Shown here piece by piece: positions 16,237 through 24,159 of a stretch of DNA of 36,162 bases; position 1 is the first letter of the stretch, and each line of letters starts with the position of its first letter. A model generated the notes under the pieces. It was not told where the DNA came from and did no database searches. It worked only from the letters and a program-made list of their open reading frames with translations. The translations under genes and the position numbers were made by a program. The stretch comes from an uncultured Pelagibacteraceae bacterium. Lineage in GTDB: Bacteria > Pseudomonadota > Alphaproteobacteria > Pelagibacterales > Pelagibacteraceae. The stretch lies in assembly GCA_902606645.1 (NCBI GenBank), contig CACLHJ010000005.1, positions 1 through 36,162 on the forward strand. The letters are read 5' to 3'.

Positions 16237-16992
16237 TCAAGAAAATTTATCTGTGTTTTTTAAAAGGTTTTTGCTTATTACTAAACATTCTTGGTCAATA
16301 ATACCATTTACCAGTTCTTGCCTAAATCTCCTTTGAAATGCTGTTGCTAATATTTGTAGGTATTTGTCATTATTAAAATATATTTTTTTAGGGTATCCAA
16401 TTTTATGTAAATTTTTAATAAATTTATTTTTATCTAATTTATTGACTGTTTGATTTCTTTTTTTTAAAAGTTTTTTTTCTTTTATACTATGCCAATAACC
16501 TATCTTATTTTTTGAAAAATATTTCCAAGGAAATTTTTCACCTGGATCTTTTTTTCGATCTGGAGCAATATCTGAATGGCCTAATATAAAACTAGATTTT
16601 ATATTATATTTTTTAATTAAAAAAGTAGTTAACTTTAATACTGATTTAATTTGTTTCTTTGAAAATTTTTTATACGTGAAGTCGTGGCCTGGATTACTAA
16701 TTTCTATACCTATAGAGTATTTGTTAATAGATCTATACTTTTTCCAAGCTGAAACACCAGCATGCCAAGAAATATATAAATCAGGAACTAAAGTTAAGAT
16801 TTCTCCATTATTTCTAATAAAGTAATGACAACTAACTTTTGATTTTTGATCAGTTAATTGATTGATTGCATCAACTTCTTTCTTCATACCGGTATAGTGA
16901 AAAATGATGAATTTGATATCTTCTATTTTTCTTTTATTAAAATTAAAATTTGGGGAGTAATTTAGGGTTGTATCTAAACTTAATTTAGGCAT
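16237..16992 (-). CDS. N-acetylmuramoyl-L-alanine amidase (AmpD/AmiD type) with C-terminal peptidoglycan-binding-like domain
   Basis: Zinc amidase that cleaves between MurNAc (or anhydroMurNAc) and L-alanine in cell-wall recycling or turnover. Amidase_2 features are FIIFHYTGM with zinc ligand His32, SCHYFIRNNGEI, SWHAGVSAW, SIGIEISNPG, and GHSDIAPDRKKDPG, whose His (about 139) and Asp (about 149) complete the zinc site. The segment after about residue 185 (NLHKIGYP and LATAFQRRFRQ) resembles a PG_binding_1 domain. The 251 residues exceed AmpD (about 185) and approach AmiD. I see no signal peptide or lipobox, so a cytoplasmic recycling role is more likely than AmiD's outer-membrane role. It ends 31 bp before rnpB and is divergent from mlaA. 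Confidence 0.85.
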   Translation of the reverse strand: MPKLSLDTTLNYSPNFNFNKRKIEDIKFIIFHYTGMKKEVDAINQLTDQKSKVSCHYFIRNNGEILTLVPDLYISWHAGVSAWKKYRSINKYSIGIEISNPGHDFTYKKFSKKQIKSVLKLTTFLIKKYNIKSSFILGHSDIAPDRKKDPGEKFPWKYFSKNKIGYWHSIKEKKLLKKRNQTVNKLDKNKFIKNLHKIGYPKKIYFNNDKYLQILATAFQRRFRQELVNGIIDQECLVISKNLLKNTDKFS

Positions 16993-17081
16993 AAATTTTG
17001 GCTATTTATAAACACTTTATAGACATTTTTTAAATTTAAATGTTATTTAATTAACAATAATTATATATTATATAAATAATC

Positions 17082-17882
17082 ATGATCAAAAAATTAACAA
17101 TAATTTTGATTTCAGTTTTTTTATTCTCGTTTAGTGCTTATGCGGGATCTGATGGTAAATTAGATTTATTAGAAAAAGAACAACCTAAGAAAATTAAAGA
17201 CTGTTTTGAAAAATTAAATAGGGCAACATTTTCTTTTAACCAAGGTTTAGATAAGGCAATTATTAAACCAATAGCAAAAGGGTACAGAAATTTACCAGAT
17301 CCAATCCAAAAAGGGACCAAAAATGCTGTCACTAACTTATCTAATCTTATAACCATACCTAATAATATTTTACAAGGTGATGTTAAATTGGCAGTGATAA
17401 ATACTGGAAGATTGATAGTTAATACAACCGTTGGCCTTTTAGGAACTGTCGATGTTGCAAATAAGATGGGGTTCCCAAAATATGTGAAAGAAGATTATGG
17501 ACAAACTTTAGGAGCTTGGGGTGTGGGTCCTGGATGTTATGTTGTTCTTCCTGTTTTAGGTCCTTCTACGCTTAGAGACACTGCTGGTTCCTTCGCAAAT
17601 ATAATGGGAGGTGACCCTTGGTACAACGCTTCGGTTCATGGTAATAACGAATTTTTAAGTGAAGGTCTCTATATAACGTCCAAAGCTATAAGTGGTGTTG
17701 ATTTCAGAGCAGATAATCTTGAATCTTTTGACAATCTTGAAGAAAATTCTATAGACTTTTATGCCTCAGTAAGAAGCTTATATTTACAAGATAGAGAAAA
17801 TAAAATTGATAATAATCAAAGAGGAAACGTTGAAGTCATTTATAAGAATGAAGAAGATTGGGAAGAGATAGACAGTAATTAA
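17082..17882 (+). CDS. mlaA: MlaA/VacJ-family outer-membrane lipid-asymmetry protein
   Basis: Outer-membrane component of the Mla pathway, which removes mislocalised phospholipids from the outer leaflet and passes them to MlaC. A typical signal peptide covers residues 1-21 (hydrophobic core, then SAYA before GSDG). The mature part carries family features: CFEKLNRATFSFNQGLDKAI, NLSNLITIPNNILQGD, EDYGQTLGAWGVGPG, and YVVLPVLGPSTLRDTAG. The 266-residue length is normal. E. coli MlaA is a lipoprotein, but here no Cys follows the cleavage site, so this protein appears to be unlipidated. mlaC follows after 21 bp. The 89-bp divergent region with the amidase is very AT-rich and gave no convincing promoter. 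Confidence 0.92.
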   Translation: MIKKLTIILISVFLFSFSAYAGSDGKLDLLEKEQPKKIKDCFEKLNRATFSFNQGLDKAIIKPIAKGYRNLPDPIQKGTKNAVTNLSNLITIPNNILQGDVKLAVINTGRLIVNTTVGLLGTVDVANKMGFPKYVKEDYGQTLGAWGVGPGCYVVLPVLGPSTLRDTAGSFANIMGGDPWYNASVHGNNEFLSEGLYITSKAISGVDFRADNLESFDNLEENSIDFYASVRSLYLQDRENKIDNNQRGNVEVIYKNEEDWEEIDSN

Positions 17883-17903
17883 TTTGAAAAATCATAGGTA
17901 ATT

Positions 17904-18488
17904 ATGAAAAAAATTCTTATAATTTTACTATTGTTCAACCTAAAGTTTGGCCACGTTTCTTCTATAGAGCCTGAAATATTTGTTCAATCTACTGTTAATA
18001 GAGCATCTCAAGTTTTATCTAAAGATATTTCAAAAGAAGATAAGATAAATGAATTAAAATCTATAGCAAAGGAAACTGTGGATATTAAAGGTATAGGTTT
18101 TTACTCATTAGGATCTGCTAGAAAAAATTTGGATAACAATCAAAAACAAAAATATTTTATACTATTTGAAAACTATTTTTTAAAAAGCTTTTCAAGTAGA
18201 TTGTCAGAATATACTAATCCAAAAATTGAAGTTAAAGGAAAAGAGGTGTTAAATAAAAACTACACTATAGTTAGGAGCTCACTAATAAGTACGTCTGAGA
18301 GACCAGAGGTGAAAATAGATTGGAGGGTTTATACTAAAAACCCTGACAGTCCTTTAATCCGAGATTTAATTATAGAAGGACTTAGCTTAGCTAGAACACA
18401 AAAAGAGGAATTTGCATCAATCTTAAATTCTAATGATGGTAATATCGACTCTTTATTTAAAATTTTAAAGGAATTTTCTAAAAATTAA
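17904..18488 (+). CDS. mlaC: MlaC-family periplasmic phospholipid carrier
   Basis: Periplasmic lipid shuttle (Ttg2D, ABC-type toluene-tolerance auxiliary family) between MlaA in the outer membrane and the MlaFEDB transporter. The N-terminus (about residues 1-20) is a short hydrophobic signal. The body has the MlaC layout: an all-helical first half with FVQSTVNRASQVL and KYFILFENYFLKSFSSRL. A beta-rich second half follows with KIDWRVYTKNPDSPLIRDLIIEGLSLA, which ends in the EGLSL motif typical of the family. The 194-residue length is normal. It pairs with mlaA; mlaFED is not in this window. Its stop is only 9 bp from the convergent tRNA-Ile2 3' end, leaving no room for a terminator. Confidence 0.9.
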   Translation: MKKILIILLLFNLKFGHVSSIEPEIFVQSTVNRASQVLSKDISKEDKINELKSIAKETVDIKGIGFYSLGSARKNLDNNQKQKYFILFENYFLKSFSSRLSEYTNPKIEVKGKEVLNKNYTIVRSSLISTSERPEVKIDWRVYTKNPDSPLIRDLIIEGLSLARTQKEEFASILNSNDGNIDSLFKILKEFSKN

Positions 18489-18497
18489 TCAATAATT

Positions 18498-18574
18498 TGG
18501 TGGGCCCGCCAGGACTCGAACCTGGGACCAATACATTATGAGTGTACTGCTCTAACCAACTGAGCTACAGGCCC
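18498..18574 (-). tRNA. tRNA with CAT anticodon, probably tRNA-Ile2 (lysidine-modified)
   Basis: A full cloverleaf: acceptor GGGCCTG/CGGGCCC, D-arm GCTC/GAGC, anticodon stem GTACA/TGTAT with loop CTCATAA, T-arm CCAGG/CCTGG with canonical loop TTCGAGT, discriminator A and an encoded CCA. Anticodon CAT could be Met or Ile2. The C4-G69 and C5-G68 pairs, which are TilS determinants in E. coli, and the alphaproteobacterial tRNA-Ile-like 5' half (GGGCCTGTAGCTCAGTTGG) favour Ile2 reading AUA. It lies 58 bp after tRNA-Val and is probably on the rpoD transcript. Confidence 0.85.
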
Positions 18575-18632
18575 AAAACCTAAAATTAGTTATATCATTT
18601 TTTTTAAGTTATCAATTAAAGATATTTTAATA

Positions 18633-18707
18633 TGGTGGGCCGTGTTGGTTACGCTCCAACTACCCCTGCAATGTCAATGCAGTACTCTACTATTGAGCTA
18701 ACGGCCC
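18633..18707 (-). tRNA. tRNA-Val(GAC) with non-canonical T-loop and D-loop
   Basis: All four stems pair: acceptor GGGCCGT/ACGGCCC, D-stem GCTC/GAGT, anticodon stem CTGCA/TGCAG with loop TTGACAT (anticodon GAC, Val), and T-stem GTTGG/CCAAC. A discriminator A and encoded CCA are present. The T-loop reads AGCGTAA instead of the near-universal TTCRANN, and the D-loop AATAGTA lacks the GG pair. Intact stems and the encoded CCA argue against a decayed pseudogene. Its 5' end is 4 bp after the rpoD stop. Confidence 0.8.
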
Positions 18708-18711
18708 AGTA

Positions 18712-20535
18712 TTAGCTTTCTAAGAAGCTTTTAAGTTGTTTTGATCTACTTGGGTGTTTTAATTTTCTAAGCGCCTTGGCTTCTATTTGTCTAATTCTTT
18801 CTCTTGTTACAGAAAACTGTAATCCAACTTCTTCCAAAGTATGATCAGTATTCATACCTACTCCAAATCTCATCCTTAATACTCTTTCCTCTCTAGGTGT
18901 TAAGGTAGATAAAATTTTAGTAGTTGCTTCACCAAGATTTGATTTAATTGCTTGTTCAAGTGGTGCTAGTGCTTTTGTATCTTCAATAAAATCTCCTAGA
19001 CTGCTGTCTTCTTCGTCACCAACTGGTTTTTCTAAAGAGACTGGTTCTTTTGAAATTTTTAGAACTTTTCTAACTTTATCTAATGGCATTCTAAGTTTTT
19101 GAGCTAATTCTTCAGGTGTAGCCTCTCTTCCAAATTCACTCAAAATTAATCTTTGAGTTCTTACAATTTTATTAATTGTTTCAATCATGTGAACAGGTAT
19201 ACGGATTGTTCTTGCTTGATCAGCAATTGATCTTGTAATTGCTTGCCTAATCCACCAAGTAGCATATGTTGAAAACTTATATCCTCTTCTGTATTCAAAT
19301 TTATCCACCGCTTTCATCAGGCCTATATTTCCCTCTTGAATTAAATCTAAAAACTGAAGGCCACGGTTAGTATATTTTTTTGCAATTGAGATAACTAATC
19401 TTAAATTAGCCTCAACCATCTCTTTTTTCGCAATTCTAGACTCTTTTTCACCTTTTTGAACTCTACTTACTAATTTTTTGAAATCTGTTACTGATATTCC
19501 AAGTTTATGACTAATTTCAATTAATCTCTCTCTAATATTTTTAAATTCTTCTTTATTTTTAGTGAAAAATTGTTTCCAAATATTATTGGTATCTAAGAAT
19601 TTTTTTAAATTTGGGTTAATTTCGTTTCCAATATAAAATTTAATAAATTCATTTCTTGGAATTTTGTGATCCATTGCAAGTCTTAAAAGATTACCCTCAA
19701 GAGAAACAATTTTTTTGTTTTCAGCATAATGTTTTTGCACAAGTTCCTCTAAAACTGATGGGGATAATTGAAGTGATTTAATATTTTCTAAAATATCACT
19801 AACAATTTTATCGTGACCCTTTTCTTTTGCTGGTGAAAAATTTTGTGAATTTAAGACACAATTTAATTTTTCTTTTTGGTATTTTATTAATTTTGAGTAT
19901 TCTTTAGTTAATGTATTGACAGTTTTTAAAACTTTAGGCTTAATCTCTGTTTCCATTGCAGCAAGAGTAGGATTAAAATCATCATCGTCATCAGAAGAGC
20001 CTTCTTCTTTATCAGTCTCACCAGCATTTTTTTGCTTAGCACTTGGTCCTGTAGATTCATCCTCCATATAATTTGTATCAATATCGATAATTTCTCTTAC
20101 TAAAATTTCGTCTTTTTGTAATTTTTCATTCCATTCAAAAAACTGTTGAGCTGTTATTGGACTTTGAGAGAGTGCGATTAACATTACATCTTTTCCAGCC
20201 TCAATTCTTTTTGCAATTGCAATTTCACCTTCTCTAGAAAGAAGTTCCACACCACCCATCTCACGTAAATACATCCTTATAGGATCATCGCTTTTCTCTA
20301 TTGTCTTCCCTTCTTCTTTGCCTGAATTCTCTTTTTTTCTTAAGACTTTAAAATCAGATTTTTTTTCAACTAAGGAAACATTTTCATCTAAAATATGTAT
20401 GAATGCTTGAGCCAAGTTTTCATCTGATAAATTTCTTTTTCCTAGAGACTTGCTCAATTCCTCATAGGTTATGAAACCTCTATGAGTTCCACGGCCCATT
20501 AATCTAGCAAATGATTTTGTTATAATTCTTTCCAC
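18712..20535 (-). CDS. rpoD: RNA polymerase primary sigma factor RpoD (sigma70)
   Basis: Housekeeping sigma factor of 607 residues. Region 1.1 is at the N-terminus ([15 protein letters not shown]). Region 1.2 follows as [22 protein letters not shown] non-conserved insert with an acidic run ([14 protein letters not shown]) comes next. Region 2 has [38 protein letters not shown], and the promoter-melting [17 protein letters not shown]. Region 3 includes [17 protein letters not shown], and region 4.2 has [20 protein letters not shown]. The start is GTG; no better in-frame ATG is present upstream. It is 67 bp downstream of dnaG, the classic macromolecular-synthesis pairing, and its stop is 4 bp before tRNA-Val. 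Confidence 0.97.
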   Translation of the reverse strand: MERIITKSFARLMGRGTHRGFITYEELSKSLGKRNLSDENLAQAFIHILDENVSLVEKKSDFKVLRKKENSGKEEGKTIEKSDDPIRMYLREMGGVELLSREGEIAIAKRIEAGKDVMLIALSQSPITAQQFFEWNEKLQKDEILVREIIDIDTNYMEDESTGPSAKQKNAGETDKEEGSSDDDDDFNPTLAAMETEIKPKVLKTVNTLTKEYSKLIKYQKEKLNCVLNSQNFSPAKEKGHDKIVSDILENIKSLQLSPSVLEELVQKHYAENKKIVSLEGNLLRLAMDHKIPRNEFIKFYIGNEINPNLKKFLDTNNIWKQFFTKNKEEFKNIRERLIEISHKLGISVTDFKKLVSRVQKGEKESRIAKKEMVEANLRLVISIAKKYTNRGLQFLDLIQEGNIGLMKAVDKFEYRRGYKFSTYATWWIRQAITRSIADQARTIRIPVHMIETINKIVRTQRLILSEFGREATPEELAQKLRMPLDKVRKVLKISKEPVSLEKPVGDEEDSSLGDFIEDTKALAPLEQAIKSNLGEATTKILSTLTPREERVLRMRFGVGMNTDHTLEEVGLQFSVTRERIRQIEAKALRKLKHPSRSKQLKSFLES

Positions 20536-20602
20536 AGCAATAAAAGTTTGGAAGTCTTATATAATGTCAAATCTGTAAAAATCCACGACTAAATTAGCTG
20601 AA

Positions 20603-22378
20603 TTAATTGAGATTCTGCTTTTTTTTAAGCTCTTTAAGCTCATTAAATGTGGTCTCACTCATATCAACTGAGAACTTCGATTCTAATTCTTGAATCCTAA
20701 ACTCAAGATCATAATTCATCAAATCTCTTGAAATATCTTCCAATAGTTCAATGGTTTTTTGATCATCATCTGCTTGATTTTTTAGAATATGTTTAATAGG
20801 TGCAAATTTATTTATTTTTTCTAACAATTGATTATCTAACTTTAAATCCTCAATTGTAATTTGCTCTCCAGATTTCAATTTTTCAATTATTAGTTCAAAT
20901 ATTTTTTTATTCACTTCGGTAAATAACTTAATATTTTCAATTAAATGTATATTTGCTTGTAACAAATTTAAATTATTCATTACTAAATATAATAAAGAAA
21001 ACTCTTTAAGCTCAACACCTGTCAATGATTGGCTATCATTGAAATGTTTTTTAGTTGTTTCCAGTGATTTAGTTCTTTTTACAAAAAACTTTTTCACATT
21101 TTGATTGGAATGAGGTGTTAATTCTGCAATTTTTTCTAGAAAATATTCTAGTACATATTTTTTTATAAAATTATCTTTAATTGTATTTGCAATACTTTTC
21201 AATTTTTTTTCAAAAATTGCTAATGAAGAAGGATTATTTTCTGTTTGTTTTTTATAATGACTAAAAATAAATTGATGTATAGAGACCTTACTTTGTTTAG
21301 TAAAATCAATAAAATTTGCTTTACCATTTTTATTTACATAACTATCAGGGTCTTCTTTGTCTGGTAAAAATAAAAATGAAATTTGTTTTTCAGGTTTTAA
21401 TTCTTTAATAGAGTTTTCTGCCGCTCTTAAAGCTGCTTTATAACCACTTTCATCGCCGTCAAAGCAAATAATGATATCATCAAAAAACTGATTAAGAGTT
21501 AAAATTTGTTTGTCTGTCAAAGAAGTTCCAAGATTGGCAACTGAATTATCAATACCATTCTTACTTAAACCAACAACATCCATATATCCCTCAACTAAAT
21601 AGACATGATCTATTTTGTTAGAAAGTTTTCGAGCTAAATCTAAATTGTATAAATTAGATCCTTTTTTAAAAAAATTCGTTTCGGGTGAATTTATATATTT
21701 TGCTAAATAGTCTAAGTTTTCGATTATTCTCCCGCCTAAAGCTATTGGTTGACCCGAGATATTATTGATTGGAAAAATTAATCTTCCTCTAAATCTTTCA
21801 ATATATATTTTCTTTTTTTCATCAAAGTAAAATAAGCCTGTTTCAACTAAAGTTTGCTCACTATAATTATCTTTTAATTTTTCAAAGAAATTTGGATTTT
21901 TTTCTACATATCCAATTGTAAATTTTTTAACTTCTTCTTTAGTTAAAGTTCTATTTTTTAAATAATCTCTTGCGATAGCATAACTTTCGTTTTTTAATAA
22001 TTCATTGTGGTAAAAATCTACATACTGACTAAAGATTGATTGATACTCTTTCCATTTTTTTTCTCTTTCTTCATCTTGTTTCGAAAACATATATGGCTGC
22101 ATTCCAGCTAATTGAGCTAAATATTTTACTGCCTCTCCAAATTTAAGATTTTGAATTTTCATAACAAAATCAAAAATGTTTCCATGCTCTGAGGTTGCAA
22201 AACAATGATAAAATTCTTTTTCATCATTTACGGTAAATGAGGGGGTTTTTTCATTTTTAAATGGAGACAAACCAACAAACTCTTTTCCTCTTTTTTTTAA
22301 TGAAACAGTTTTTGAAACAACTGTAGATACTTTTAACCTTGTCTTAATTTCATCAAGGTATTCTTTTGGATACTTCAT
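20603..22378 (-). CDS. dnaG: DNA primase DnaG
   Basis: RNA primer synthase for replication. The N-terminal domain matches the CHC2 zinc-finger region but the ligands are mostly gone: GLSPFKNEKTPSF has Ser38 and Lys41 where E. coli has Cys and His, and FYHCFATSEHGN keeps Cys59 but has Thr62 for the last Cys. The TOPRIM core is intact, with VYLVEGYMDVVGL and IICFDGDESGYKAA, and RGRLIFPINNISGQPIALGGR precedes it. The C-terminal DnaB-interacting domain is divergent and helical. The 591-residue length is normal. Its ATG shares one base with the yqeY stop, so the pair is coupled. Confidence 0.95.
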   Translation of the reverse strand: MKYPKEYLDEIKTRLKVSTVVSKTVSLKKRGKEFVGLSPFKNEKTPSFTVNDEKEFYHCFATSEHGNIFDFVMKIQNLKFGEAVKYLAQLAGMQPYMFSKQDEEREKKWKEYQSIFSQYVDFYHNELLKNESYAIARDYLKNRTLTKEEVKKFTIGYVEKNPNFFEKLKDNYSEQTLVETGLFYFDEKKKIYIERFRGRLIFPINNISGQPIALGGRIIENLDYLAKYINSPETNFFKKGSNLYNLDLARKLSNKIDHVYLVEGYMDVVGLSKNGIDNSVANLGTSLTDKQILTLNQFFDDIIICFDGDESGYKAALRAAENSIKELKPEKQISFLFLPDKEDPDSYVNKNGKANFIDFTKQSKVSIHQFIFSHYKKQTENNPSSLAIFEKKLKSIANTIKDNFIKKYVLEYFLEKIAELTPHSNQNVKKFFVKRTKSLETTKKHFNDSQSLTGVELKEFSLLYLVMNNLNLLQANIHLIENIKLFTEVNKKIFELIIEKLKSGEQITIEDLKLDNQLLEKINKFAPIKHILKNQADDDQKTIELLEDISRDLMNYDLEFRIQELESKFSVDMSETTFNELKELKKKQNLN

Positions 22379-22839
22379 TATTTATTCAATAAATCTTTAA
22401 TCATCAGGCCTGCTTTAGCAAAATCAATTTCATCAGAATGGGTTTTCTTTAACTCTCCCATTACTTTGCCCATATCTTTTATTGAATTAGCACCAAGTTT
22501 AGCAATTAAATCTGCACAAATTTTTTTGGTTTCCTCTTCTCCTAGTTGCTTTGGAAGAAATCCACTTAAAATATCATATTCATTTTGCTCAACTTCTAAC
22601 AGATCATTTCGATTATTTTTTTTATAGATATCAATCGATTCGGCTCGTTGTTTAACCATTTTTTTCAGAAGCTTCTTAATGTCTTCATCGTCTGTATCTT
22701 TTTTATTAGGTCCAGATCGGTTGACTATGTCTAGATCCTTAATGGATGACAATATTAACCTATAGGTTGATATTTTATTTTTGTCTTTTGATTTAAGAGC
22801 AGTTTTATATTCGTTTTCGATAGTATCTTTTAAGGACAT
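22378..22839 (-). CDS. yqeY: GatB/YqeY domain protein
   Basis: A 153-residue helical protein of the YqeY family, which shares the C-terminal tRNA-binding domain of GatB. Recognisable features are RLILSSIKDLDIVNR, a KKMVKQRAESIDIYKK segment, LEVEQNEYDILSGFLPKQL and KDMGKVMGELKK near the end. A role in tRNA amidation or mischarging has been suggested for the family but is unproven. It is the first gene of yqeY-dnaG-rpoD and overlaps dnaG by one base. The order yqeY-dnaG-rpoD, divergent from carAB, is common in Alphaproteobacteria. Confidence 0.9.
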   Translation of the reverse strand: MSLKDTIENEYKTALKSKDKNKISTYRLILSSIKDLDIVNRSGPNKKDTDDEDIKKLLKKMVKQRAESIDIYKKNNRNDLLEVEQNEYDILSGFLPKQLGEEETKKICADLIAKLGANSIKDMGKVMGELKKTHSDEIDFAKAGLMIKDLLNK

Positions 22840-22915
22840 AATTTTTTAATCTACTGTAAAGAAATGATTCTTCAAAAGAAAAATTGTTTTTTTACAATTT
22901 TATATTACATCTCTG

Positions 22916-22944
22916 TTGCGATAATAAAGCAATTATTGTATTAA
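22916..22944 (+). promoter_or_regulatory. Candidate promoter of carAB
   Basis: TTGCGA at 22916-22921 and TATTAA at 22939-22944 are separated by 17 bp, each a 4/6 match to consensus. The predicted start near 22951 leaves a leader of about 15 nt before the carA TTG codon. The match is modest and the region is AT-rich, so this is tentative. Confidence 0.3.
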
Positions 22945-22965
22945 CCTTTAACTCATGAGTTGTAA

Positions 22966-24159
22966 TTGATCAAAAAAGCAAAAAAAACAAACTCAAAAAA
23001 TTCACAGATTAATACAGGCGTTTTAGTTCTTGAAAACAAAAAGGTTTTTAAGGGAATTGGGATTGGTTATCAAGGAGAAGCAACTGGAGAAGTTTGCTTT
23101 AATACCTCTTTAACCGGTTATCAAGAAATAATTTCAGATCCTTCTTATGCGGGTCAGATCATAAATTTTACGTTTCCACATATTGGAAATGTTGGAACTA
23201 ATAAAGAAGATGTCGAGTCTGATAAAATCTGGACAAGAGGCGTAATCTTTAATTCAGAAATAACCTCTCCTTCAAATTATAGAGCATTTCTGCATTTAGA
23301 TGCCTGGCTTAAAAAAAATAAAATTGTTGGAATTACAGGACTAGATACAAGAAGTTTAACAAACTTTATTAGAGATAAAGGCGCACCTAAGGGAACAATT
23401 GCTTACTCAAAAAACGGAAAGTTTAATATAAGCAAATTAACAAATTCTACCATTAAATGGAGTGGTTTAAAAAACCTTGATCTTGCAGAAACTGTTACAA
23501 CCGCGAAGAACTATATTTGGAAAGGACTTCAAACTTGGAAAAAAGAAATAGGATATAAAAAGAATACAAAAAATCTTTTTCATGTGGTTGCAATTGATTA
23601 TGGAATAAAAAAAAATATTTTAAGATATTTCTCCGATTTCAAATGTAAAGTAACAGTTGTTTCTTGCAAAACTTCTGCAGAAAAAATATTAAATCTTAAA
23701 CCAAATGGAATATTTTTGTCCAATGGTCCTGGTGATCCAGCAGCTACAGGAAAATATGCAATAGAAATACTCAACAAATTAATCAAAAAAAATTTACCTA
23801 TATTTGGAATTTGTTTAGGTCATCAAATTTTATCTTTAGCTTTGGGCGGTAAAACAAAAAAAATGAAGTTGGGCCATAGAGGAGCAAATCATCCTGTTAA
23901 AAATTTAATCCACGATAAAGTTGAAATCACCAGTCAAAATCATGGTTTTGTAGTAGTTGAAGAAACTTTACCTAAAAAAATAGAAATTACTCATAAGTCT
24001 TTATTTGATAACACTATTGAAGGAATAAGACTTAAAAACAAACCAATATTTTCAGTACAATTTCATCCAGAGTCTAACCCTGGACCACAAGATAGCGTCT
24101 ATCTCTTTCAAGAATTTATTAAAAACATGAAAAAAAATGCCAAAAAGAAAAGATATTAA
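22966..24159 (+). CDS. carA: Carbamoyl-phosphate synthase small subunit (glutamine amidotransferase)
   Basis: Hydrolyses glutamine and channels ammonia to CarB for carbamoyl phosphate, which feeds arginine and pyrimidine synthesis. The N-terminal domain shows [15 protein letters not shown] and [20 protein letters not shown]. The class I amidotransferase domain has [10 protein letters not shown], the nucleophile in [10 protein letters not shown], and the His-Glu pair in [10 protein letters not shown]. The 397-residue length is normal. The start is TTG at 22966, because no in-frame ATG lies near the conserved N-terminus and there is no clear Shine-Dalgarno. A four-codon open frame (ATG at 22955) ends in a TGA that overlaps this TTG. 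The 3' end overlaps carB by 23 bp. Confidence 0.93.
   Translation: MIKKAKKTNSKNSQINTGVLVLENKKVFKGIGIGYQGEATGEVCFNTSLTGYQEIISDPSYAGQIINFTFPHIGNVGTNKEDVESDKIWTRGVIFNSEITSPSNYRAFLHLDAWLKKNKIVGITGLDTRSLTNFIRDKGAPKGTIAYSKNGKFNISKLTNSTIKWSGLKNLDLAETVTTAKNYIWKGLQTWKKEIGYKKNTKNLFHVVAIDYGIKKNILRYFSDFKCKVTVVSCKTSAEKILNLKPNGIFLSNGPGDPAATGKYAIEILNKLIKKNLPIFGICLGHQILSLALGGKTKKMKLGHRGANHPVKNLIHDKVEITSQNHGFVVVEETLPKKIEITHKSLFDNTIEGIRLKNKPIFSVQFHPESNPGPQDSVYLFQEFIKNMKKNAKKKRY

Noticed and set aside
18498-18574. Reading the CAT tRNA as elongator or initiator tRNA-Met
   Set aside because: The acceptor pairs C4-G69 and C5-G68 and the tRNA-Ile-like 5' half favour Ile2. Initiator tRNA would lack the 1-72 pair seen here. 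Met elongator is not fully excluded.
20542-20570. TTGACA on the minus strand ahead of rpoD as a promoter
   Set aside because: No acceptable -10 lies at 16-18 bp, and the nearby TATAAG is too close, so I could not support a promoter call.
22880-22901. Inverted repeat AAAATTGT/ACAATTTT with a T6 loop between yqeY and carA
   Set aside because: It is all but A/T-only, has no terminator-like T-run after the stem and sits ahead of both genes. Such hairpins are expected by chance in this composition.
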